Positions 1 to 4,144 of a DNA stretch of 5,181 bases are shown here, one piece after another (position 1 is the stretch's first letter; every line of letters begins with the position of its first letter). Made by a program: the position numbers and the translations under genes. Origin of the DNA: Clostridia bacterium (GTDB taxonomy: Bacteria > Bacillota > Clostridia > Oscillospirales > RGIG577). The notes beneath the pieces were generated by a model, which searched no databases, had not been told where the DNA came from, and saw only the letters and a list, made by a program, of their open reading frames with translations. The stretch is taken from the NCBI GenBank assembly GCA_017419325.1, contig JAFOLN010000324.1:1-5181 (forward strand). Reading direction: 5' to 3'.

Positions 1-721
1 ACTCGTCCGTGAAGCCTTCGTCGGTGACCGAATAATCTCCGGTGCTGAAGAGTACCTCCTCCTCGTTTACTATGGCGTACTGCTTGAACGTGCCGTCGTC
101 GTAGTAGAACCAGATAGTCGGCAGATATTCCTCGCTGCCGTCCGTTTTAACGAGCTTCTGCTTTCCCGTCTGCATAAAGGCTGCGGTAAGCTTTTTGTCC
201 GGCAGCACTCTGTCGGGATACAGGCAGAAGTCCATAACGCGGTCGAGGTCTATATCAAGGGAAACGCCCTCAAGCGGCGTAAGCTGATGGTCCTCTCCGT
301 GTATGCTTTCGGGATATACCGTGAGGACGTGAGGCGTTACCTCTTCCCAGCCCTCTTTTCCAAGCTCGAAATTGAACTCATAGCTTCCCGTGGAGTATTT
401 CTCATAGCGGTCCTCGTGATCCACATACTGCGTATAAGTGAAATCCCGGTGGAGGAAGATAACGGTGTCCGCAAGCTCCTTTTCGTTGTCCGGGCCGGTT
501 ATAATCTGGGTGTTCGGGCAGGAATAGACCGCAAGTATCTCGGCCCGTGTATCGGGCAGGATGTCTGCGTCCGCGTCCGTCTGGGCGGTCTCCTGTACCT
601 CGGTCTGCGCCTCGGCCTGCGTATCCTCCCCGGAGTCCTTTGCGGGCGAGCCGCCGCATGACGTACACGTAATAATAAGCGCTAAAAGCAGCGCCGTAAG
701 CACGACAATGTTTTTTTTCAT
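1..721 (-). CDS. Secreted lipoprotein with internal repeat, partial (C-terminus outside window)
   Basis: This frame is open from an ATG at 719-721 to the left edge, giving 240 residues without a stop. Residues 1-18 form a lipoprotein signal: Lys2-Lys3, a Leu/Ala/Ile-rich core, then CTSCGG, with Cys22 (or less likely Cys19) as the lipidated residue. Residues 28-55 are a Thr/Glu/Gln/Asp-rich linker, as expected for an anchored extracytoplasmic protein. Two segments, 86-114 and 202-230, align without gaps (pattern F..xD.T..QY ... STG.Y), so the body appears to be made of a repeated beta-rich unit resembling lipocalin-like extracellular modules; that comparison is an impression, not a family match. 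A ribosome binding site (AAAGGAG on the minus strand, 732-738) sits about 10 nt before the start, and a good promoter lies at 776-804. It is separated from the upstream acyl carrier module by a terminator, so it is an independent unit. The function is not recognised. Confidence 0.85.
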   Translation of the reverse strand, partial: MKKNIVVLTALLLALIITCTSCGGSPAKDSGEDTQAEAQTEVQETAQTDADADILPDTRAEILAVYSCPNTQIITGPDNEKELADTVIFLHRDFTYTQYVDHEDRYEKYSTGSYEFNFELGKEGWEEVTPHVLTVYPESIHGEDHQLTPLEGVSLDIDLDRVMDFCLYPDRVLPDKKLTAAFMQTGKQKLVKTDGSEEYLPTIWFYYDDGTFKQYAIVNEEEVLFSTGDYSVTDEGFTDE

Positions 722-775
722 AACGCTTTTGCTCCTTTATAATTATTCTTGGGTAAAAACCTGTTATGTTAATAT

Positions 776-804
776 ATTATAGCCGTAACGCCCCGTAAAG
801 TCAA
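776..804 (-). promoter_or_regulatory. Sigma-70-type promoter of the lipoprotein gene
   Basis: On the minus strand, TTGACT (799-804) is followed after a 17-nt spacer by a perfect TATAAT (776-781). The predicted transcript start is near base 769, giving a leader of about 48 nt before the ATG at 721 that contains the AAAGGAG site. It lies just beyond the terminator of the acyl carrier gene, which supports separate transcription of the lipoprotein. Confidence 0.75.
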
Positions 805-821
805 ATGCTGCCGCGGCGCGA

Positions 822-859
822 AGAATAAAAAAGACCCTCTCCGAAGGCTTCGGAGAGGG
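822..859 (-). terminator. Intrinsic terminator of the acyl carrier protein / fabZ module
   Basis: A perfect 11-bp GC-rich stem (835-845 paired with 849-859, 3-nt loop) is followed on the minus strand by a U-rich tail containing six consecutive Ts (bases 827-832 as A on the plus strand). It begins 5 nt after the acyl carrier protein stop codon. There is no T tract on the other side, so it works in one direction only and marks the end of the minus-strand module. Confidence 0.93.
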
Positions 860-864
860 CGGGA

Positions 865-1098
865 TTACCGTTTGCTGTCTATGTACGTGATAAGATCGCC
901 TACTGTCGCAATGCTTCCCATGTCCTCGCGCTCTATCTTTACGCCCAGCTCGAACTCCAGCTCCATTGCGAACTCAACGGCGTCGAGGGAGTCTAAAAGC
1001 AGGTCCTTTTTAAAGCTTGACGCGGGCGTTATCTCGTCTGATTCCATGCCCGTTGCGATGCTTATAAGCGGCAATAGTCGGTCGTATGTGTCGTCCAT
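865..1098 (-). CDS. acpP: Acyl carrier protein
   Basis: A 77-residue acidic protein with the usual acyl carrier protein length and four-helix pattern. The phosphopantetheine attachment motif is LLLDSLDAVEF, with Ser37 as the modified serine. The following helix (EFAMELEFELGVKI, residues 42-55) is the conserved partner-recognition helix, and the end (TVGDLITYIDSKR) matches the family's last helix. The holo-protein would carry acyl intermediates as thioesters in the cytoplasm. It is the last gene of the minus-strand module, 46 nt after the fabZ stop and followed directly by a terminator. Whether it is the housekeeping carrier or one dedicated to the neighbouring dehydratases cannot be decided here; the symbol denotes the family. 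The only in-frame start is the ATG at 1096-1098, although its Shine-Dalgarno site is unusually far away. Confidence 0.95.
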   Translation of the reverse strand: MDDTYDRLLPLISIATGMESDEITPASSFKKDLLLDSLDAVEFAMELEFELGVKIEREDMGSIATVGDLITYIDSKR

Positions 1099-1118
1099 AT
1101 AAGAAAGATCATCTCCTT
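1099..1118 (-). promoter_or_regulatory. Ribosome binding site of the acyl carrier gene, with unusually long spacing
   Basis: On the minus strand AAGGAG (1113-1118) is the only good Shine-Dalgarno match before the acyl carrier ATG, and it is 14 nt away instead of the usual 5-9. An out-of-frame ATG directly follows the AAGGAG. No in-frame ATG, GTG or TTG exists in between, so the start at 1098 stands. Confidence 0.55.
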
Positions 1119-1144
1119 AAGCTTTGTGTCATTTATGCCTGTTC

Positions 1145-1585
1145 TTACTGCTTTGCGAATACGAATGATATGGTGGCCGTTGCCGCAAGCTCGCCGTTTA
1201 CGTGAACCTCGCAGTCTGCGTAAACGAAGCGGGCGTTCGGGTCGCGCACGACGGACTTTATCTCCATCGTATCGCCCGGCAGTATCTTTCTTTTAAAGCG
1301 CGCGTTCTCAATGCCCGCGAAGAAGCCGAGACGCGGTTCGTGGTTTTCGCCGCTGTTTAAAAGCGCGGTGGCAACGCCTGCCGTCTGCGCCATAGCCTCT
1401 ACGGTGATAACGCCGGGCGTTATCGGGAAGGTGGGGAAGTGCCCCTTGTAGAGCGCAAGAACGGGAGACATGTATTTCGTGGCCACGGCGTATTTGCCCG
1501 GTTCGCAGTCTATGACCTCATCCACCCAGAGAAACGGATCGCGGTGCGGCAGAAGTTTCTTTACCTGTTCGTTGTCAAGTTTCAT
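1145..1585 (-). CDS. fabZ: 3-hydroxyacyl-ACP dehydratase FabZ (catalytically complete copy)
   Basis: A 146-residue protein of normal FabZ length, predicted to remove water from 3-hydroxyacyl-ACP to give trans-2-enoyl-ACP in the cytoplasm. It has the FabZ signatures in order: LLPHRDPFLWVDEV (residues 11-24), then KGHFPTFPITPGVITVEAMAQ (47-67) with the catalytic His49 and, on the central helix, Glu63, then FAGIENARFKRKILPGD (89-105) of the hot-dog sheet. The ribosome binding site on the minus strand is AAAGGGGG (about 1597-1604), roughly 10 nt before the ATG. It has its own consensus promoter at 1627-1655 and is followed by the acyl carrier gene. The preceding gene (1683-2120) is a paralogue with about half identical residues but an altered active site. 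The likely quaternary state is a homodimer-based FabZ assembly or a heteromer with that paralogue. Confidence 0.95.
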   Translation of the reverse strand: MKLDNEQVKKLLPHRDPFLWVDEVIDCEPGKYAVATKYMSPVLALYKGHFPTFPITPGVITVEAMAQTAGVATALLNSGENHEPRLGFFAGIENARFKRKILPGDTMEIKSVVRDPNARFVYADCEVHVNGELAATATISFVFAKQ

Positions 1586-1626
1586 TAGTGCTTATCCCCC
1601 TTTTGACGTATTGTCGATTTGATACC

Positions 1627-1655
1627 ATTATAAAAGAATAAAACGGACATGTCAA
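1627..1655 (-). promoter_or_regulatory. Perfect-consensus internal promoter before fabZ
   Basis: On the minus strand TTGACA (1650-1655), a 17-nt spacer, and TATAAT (1627-1632): both hexamers match the sigma-70/sigma-A consensus exactly. The start site would be near 1620, with a leader of about 35 nt to the fabZ ATG. It sits in the 97-bp gap between the two fabZ-like genes, so fabZ and the acyl carrier gene can be transcribed without the upstream paralogue. An inverted repeat, GTCAA-N14-TTGAC (1651-1674), overlaps the -35 box and could be an operator. Confidence 0.85.
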
Positions 1656-1682
1656 CCAAATAATACCGTTTGACCGCCCGGC

Positions 1683-2120
1683 TTATTTTTTGAATGCGAA
1701 GGATACCACAGCCTCCGCAACCGTCTCGCCGTCAACATACGCCTCGCAGTCGGCGTATATGAAGCGGGCGGTGGGGTCTTTCAGGCGCGACTTAAAGGTC
1801 ACCGTGACGCCCGCGGGCACGCTCTTAAAGAAACGGGCGCGCTCAATGCCGGCAAAAAGCCTTATGCCCGCCTTCGGCACGCGGTTCTCGTAAAAAAGGC
1901 CCGTGGCCACCCCCGCCGTCTGGGACATGGCCTCTATTAAAATGACCTGCGGCACCTGCGGGCTGCCGGGACAAAAGCCCTTGAACATGGGGAAATCGGG
2001 GTCCATATATTTAACGGATACGGCAAACTTTCCCGCCTCGCAGTCGGTCACTTCGTCCACCCATAAAAAGGGCTCGCGCTGAAAAAGCAGCTCACGGACG
2101 CGGCTGTTGTCAAGCTTCAT
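1683..2120 (-). CDS. FabZ-like dehydratase paralogue lacking the catalytic His
   Basis: A 145-residue hot-dog-fold protein that aligns without gaps to the neighbouring FabZ; by hand about 77 of 145 residues are identical, including PFLWVDEV (17-24), EAM.QTAGVAT (63-73), FAGIE.ARF (89-97) and ARF.YADCE (118-126). The active-site strand differs: GHFP of FabZ is GFCP here, so His49 is Phe49 and Phe50 is Cys50; the PHR of the N-terminal motif is FQR; and the conserved PG before the central helix is PQ (57-58). Glu63 is kept. The frame is intact, so this is not a decayed gene. A standard FabZ mechanism is not expected. In the mycobacterial HadAB/HadBC dehydratases one subunit lacks the catalytic residues and shapes substrate binding; a similar role with the next gene is the leading inference. 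The ribosome binding site AAGGAG (2129-2134) is 8 nt from the ATG, and a promoter lies at 2188-2215. No terminator is visible before fabZ, so read-through is likely. Confidence 0.9.
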   Translation of the reverse strand: MKLDNSRVRELLFQREPFLWVDEVTDCEAGKFAVSVKYMDPDFPMFKGFCPGSPQVPQVILIEAMSQTAGVATGLFYENRVPKAGIRLFAGIERARFFKSVPAGVTVTFKSRLKDPTARFIYADCEAYVDGETVAEAVVSFAFKK

Positions 2121-2146
2121 TTTAAAAACTCCTTAAAAATGCATAC

Positions 2147-2175
2147 TTGTCTTATCGCTGTATATGGGATATAAT
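2147..2175 (+). promoter_or_regulatory. Probable promoter of cimA
   Basis: TTGTCT (2147-2152, four of six consensus bases), a 17-nt spacer, and a perfect TATAAT (2170-2175). Transcription would begin near 2182, leaving a leader of about 78 nt. A second TATAAT at 2184-2189 lacks a good -35 box. No T-box or other recognisable leader is visible. The predicted start coincides with that of the opposing fabZ-paralogue promoter. Confidence 0.5.
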
Positions 2176-2187
2176 ATACCATGTATA

Positions 2188-2215
2188 ATTATATAGAAAT
2201 ACGGGCATATGTCAA
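2188..2215 (-). promoter_or_regulatory. Promoter of the fabZ-paralogue/fabZ/ACP module
   Basis: On the minus strand TTGACA (2210-2215), a 16-nt spacer, and TATAAT (2188-2193), both exact consensus. The start would be near 2181, with a leader of about 60 nt. The -35 region overlaps a short inverted repeat, TCAA-TCT-TTGA (2212-2222), and lies between two CATATG palindromes (2206-2211 and 2226-2231). Confidence 0.8.
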
Positions 2216-2259
2216 TCTTTGAGGTCATATGTGCCTTTTCATAAACAAGGAGGACTCTT

Positions 2260-3834
2260 ATGAACAATACTGTAAAGATATTCGACTCCACGCTGCGCGA
2301 CGGAGCGCAGGCGGCGGGCATCTCATTTTCTTTGGAGGACAAGCTCAACGTGGTGAGATCGCTCGACGAACTGGGAGTGTCATATATAGAGGCGGGAAAT
2401 CCCGGCTCAAACCCGAAGGATATGGAGTTTTTTAATTTAGTAAAGAAGCTTGACTTAAAGCACGCCCGCATCGCGGCCTTCTGCTCCACAAGAAGGAAGG
2501 ACTCCACCCCCGAAAACGACGATTCTTTAAAAAGCGCCCTTTCGTCGGGCGCGCCCGTGCTCGTTGTAGTGGGCAAGGCGTCGGCGTTTCAGGTGGAGAA
2601 TGTGCTGGAGGTGTCCCTTCAGGAAAACCTTTCAATGATACGCGAGACCATGAGCTATCTTAAGTCCCAGGGGCGCGAGGTCATCTTCGACGCGGAGCAT
2701 TTCTTTGACGGCTACCGCGACAACGCCGAATACGCCCTCACCGCCATAAAAGCGGCCGAGGAGGGCGGCGCGGACACCATAGTGCTGTGCGAAACGAACG
2801 GCGGCATACTGCCCGACGAGGTGTCGAAAATCGTCCGTGAGGCAAGAAAGGCCGTGAGCATTCCCCTTGGCATCCACTGCCACAATGACGCGGGCTGCGC
2901 CGTTGCAAACTCCCTTGCGGCCGTATCGGCGGGAGCGACGCATGTGCAGGGCACGTATCTCGGTTTCGGCGAAAGGTGCGGAAACGCGAACCTTTCCACC
3001 ATCATACCGAACCTGCAGCTTAAAATGGGCATGCGCTGCATCCCCGACGAGAACATAGAAAAGCTCACCTCCACCGCATCCGACATCGCGGATATAGCGA
3101 ACATCACCATAGAGAGCGGCATGCCCTACGTGGGCGCAAGCGCGTTCACCCATAAGGGCGGCATGCACGCAAGCGGCGTTGTGAAGGCGTCCAGCTCCTT
3201 TGAGCATATAGACCCGGCGACGGTGGGAAATTTCAGAAGATTCCTTGCGTCCGAGGTCGCGGGCAAGGCCACGATACTTCAGAAGATTCATCAGTTCGAC
3301 CCTACGGTCACGAAGGACGACCCCTCCGTGGCGCAGACGCTTTCGCGCCTTAAGGAGCTTGAATACGAGGGATGGCAGTTCGAGTCGGCCGACGCAAGCT
3401 TTGAGCTTCTTGTCCGCCGCATAAACGGCTCCTACAACCCCCACTTCGAGCTTATCCACTGCAAGGCCATAAGCGAGCAGCCCCATAAGGACGACGACGG
3501 CGCGTTCGCCGCCGTAAAGGTGCGCGTGGACGGCAGGGTTGAGATGACCGCCGCGGAGGGAAACGGCCCCGTAAACGCAATAGACGCGGCGCTGAGAAAA
3601 TCGCTTGAAGTATTCTATCCCACGCTGTCGAAGGTATACCTCATAGACTATAAGGTTAGAGTGCTTGAATCGGGCGAGGCAACGGGCGCGAAGGTCCGCG
3701 TTCTCATCACCTCCACGGACGGACAGCGGACGTGGACGACGGTGGGCGTTTCCTCCGACATAATAGAGGCAAGCTGGCTTGCTCTCCGCGATTCGATAGA
3801 GTATAAGCTCCTTCGTGACGAGCAGAGCGCGTGA
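2260..3834 (+). CDS. cimA: (R)-citramalate synthase
   Basis: A 524-residue enzyme of the isopropylmalate/homocitrate synthase superfamily, full length for the long citramalate synthase type. It would condense pyruvate with acetyl-CoA to (R)-citramalate, the first step of threonine-independent isoleucine synthesis, in the cytoplasm. The N-terminal TIM barrel begins with FDSTLRDGAQ (residues 8-17; Arg13 catalytic, Asp14 metal ligand), carries the metal-binding IHCHNDAGCAVAN (205-217; His206, His208) and GERCGNANL (237-245), then FTHKGGMHASGV (296-307) and SFEHIDPATVGN (313-324), which are typical of citramalate rather than isopropylmalate synthases. The C-terminal regulatory domain (about 370-520) ends with the family-typical GNGPVNAIDAALRKSL, LIDYKVRVL and TVGVSSDIIEASWLAL segments, so feedback control, probably by isoleucine, is plausible. 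The ATG is set by AAGGAGG (2247-2253), 6 nt upstream. It is divergent from the fabZ module and followed by a 307-bp gap, so it is probably monocistronic. A related role (homocitrate or isopropylmalate synthesis) is less likely. Confidence 0.93.
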   Translation: MNNTVKIFDSTLRDGAQAAGISFSLEDKLNVVRSLDELGVSYIEAGNPGSNPKDMEFFNLVKKLDLKHARIAAFCSTRRKDSTPENDDSLKSALSSGAPVLVVVGKASAFQVENVLEVSLQENLSMIRETMSYLKSQGREVIFDAEHFFDGYRDNAEYALTAIKAAEEGGADTIVLCETNGGILPDEVSKIVREARKAVSIPLGIHCHNDAGCAVANSLAAVSAGATHVQGTYLGFGERCGNANLSTIIPNLQLKMGMRCIPDENIEKLTSTASDIADIANITIESGMPYVGASAFTHKGGMHASGVVKASSSFEHIDPATVGNFRRFLASEVAGKATILQKIHQFDPTVTKDDPSVAQTLSRLKELEYEGWQFESADASFELLVRRINGSYNPHFELIHCKAISEQPHKDDDGAFAAVKVRVDGRVEMTAAEGNGPVNAIDAALRKSLEVFYPTLSKVYLIDYKVRVLESGEATGAKVRVLITSTDGQRTWTTVGVSSDIIEASWLALRDSIEYKLLRDEQSA

Positions 3835-3895
3835 GAGCCTTCCGGAAAACATACGTTTTGTGTACCGGATGTATAATCCGTCGGACATAAAACAC

Positions 3896-3991
3896 AAAAA
3901 GTCTTTAAAACCCGAGAGAGCGCATGTTGACATAAAAATTGTTCAAAACTCTGTTGATAATGTTAAAAACTCGCTGTTTTAAAGACTTTTT
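3896..3991. repeat. 16-bp perfect inverted repeat; possible bidirectional terminator or small structured RNA
   Basis: Bases 3896-3911 (AAAAAGTCTTTAAAAC) are the exact reverse complement of 3976-3991, and the right arm runs on into T3992. The 64-nt interior can extend the stem by CGAG/CTCG (3913-3916 with 3970-3973). Either strand would give a stem ending in a U tract, so it could stop transcription from cimA and from the opposite side. The stem is AT-rich and the loop is long, so termination would be weaker than at the terminator near base 840. The termini of a tiny non-autonomous element are an alternative, but no flanking target duplication is evident. Confidence 0.55.
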
Positions 3992-4025
3992 TATTGCACA
4001 CGGGAATTGCAAGGCTTAAAAAACG

Positions 4026-4046
4026 GCGTAATTACGCGGTTATAAT
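4026..4046 (+). promoter_or_regulatory. Palindromic operator candidate and -10 box of the ferredoxin-AKR gene
   Basis: GCGTAATTACGC (4026-4037) is a perfect 12-bp palindrome, 3 nt before a perfect TATAAT (4041-4046). No good -35 box lies at 16-18 nt; TTAAAA (4016-4021, 19-nt spacer) is the nearest match. A palindrome occupying the -10/-35 spacer is a common place for a regulator site. The start would be near 4053, with a leader of about 90 nt. Confidence 0.45.
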
Positions 4047-4064
4047 AAAATGTGTTATGTAAAC

Positions 4065-4115
4065 TATACTGCACAATATTTGAAAACAGTATACATATTT
4101 TTTCTTTAAAAAATA
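4065..4115 (+). promoter_or_regulatory. Leader hairpins upstream of the ferredoxin-AKR gene
   Basis: TATACTG (4065-4071) pairs with CAGTATA (4087-4093) around a 15-nt loop and is followed by six Ts (4098-4103). That T run can instead pair with AAAAAA (4108-4113) in a TATTTTTT-CTTT-AAAAAATA hairpin. The layout resembles a weak terminator competing with a second hairpin, but both stems are AT-rich and no known riboswitch is recognised. Confidence 0.3.
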
Positions 4116-4127
4116 CAATATGTTGAG

Positions 4128-4144
4128 AAAGAGGCATGCATATG
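4128..4144 (+). promoter_or_regulatory. Ribosome binding site deciding the start of the ferredoxin-AKR gene
   Basis: AAAGAGG (4128-4134) precedes two in-frame ATG codons, at 4136 and 4142. The second is 7 nt from the site, the normal distance, while the first is only 1 nt away. The start at 4142 is therefore preferred. Confidence 0.6.

Larger units (their letters stand above)
3835..4141. other. 307-bp AT-rich intergenic region
   Basis: No convincing gene is seen here on either strand. From left to right it holds: an imperfect hairpin right after the cimA stop (TCCGG 3841-3845 with CCGGA 3865-3869, plus an inner AAAAC/GTTTT pair) without a T tract; a TATAAT at 3872-3877 without a -35 box; a 16-bp inverted repeat (3896-3911 and 3976-3991) whose 64-nt interior has repeated TGTT-type 9-mers; a 12-bp palindrome (4026-4037) beside a TATAAT (4041-4046); a 7-bp inverted repeat (4065-4071 with 4087-4093); and a TATTTTTT/AAAAAATA hairpin (4096-4115). 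A 37-codon reading frame at 3869-3982 lacks a ribosome binding site and is not called. Confidence 0.7.

Noticed and set aside
287..661. A 124-residue plus-strand frame in the lipoprotein region
   Set aside because: It is antisense to the frame with signal peptide, lipobox, ribosome binding site and promoter, and has no ribosome binding site of its own.
2182..2259. T-box or branched-chain amino acid leader upstream of cimA
   Set aside because: The predicted leader is only about 78 nt and shows no T-box motif, no terminator/antiterminator pair and no leader peptide rich in isoleucine codons.
2133..2576. A 147-residue minus-strand frame overlapping the cimA start and the divergent promoters
   Set aside because: It would cover both promoters and the cimA N-terminus, and its sequence has no family features; it is a shadow frame.
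3841..3869. Hairpin immediately after the cimA stop as its terminator
   Set aside because: The stem is interrupted by a 5-nt bulge and no T tract follows; the inverted repeat at 3896-3991 is a better, though still imperfect, candidate.
2632..3933. A 433-residue open frame on the minus strand opposite cimA
   Set aside because: It lies antisense to a gene with clear family motifs and has no domain signature; its composition (rich in Arg, Val, Gly) is what GC-rich codon positions of cimA produce on the other strand.
3869..3982. A 37-codon frame (MYNPSDIKHKK... ending NSLF) across the inverted repeat, with several GTT codons in phase
   Set aside because: There is no Shine-Dalgarno site before the ATG, the frame lies within the AT-rich inverted repeat, and the product resembles nothing recognised. 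The in-phase GTT spacing makes it worth remembering as a rival explanation for the TGTT array.
3896..3991. Insertion-sequence or MITE termini
   Set aside because: The arms are perfect inverted repeats, but no target-site duplication flanks them and there is no transposase; a transcriptional or regulatory role explains the T-ended arms better.
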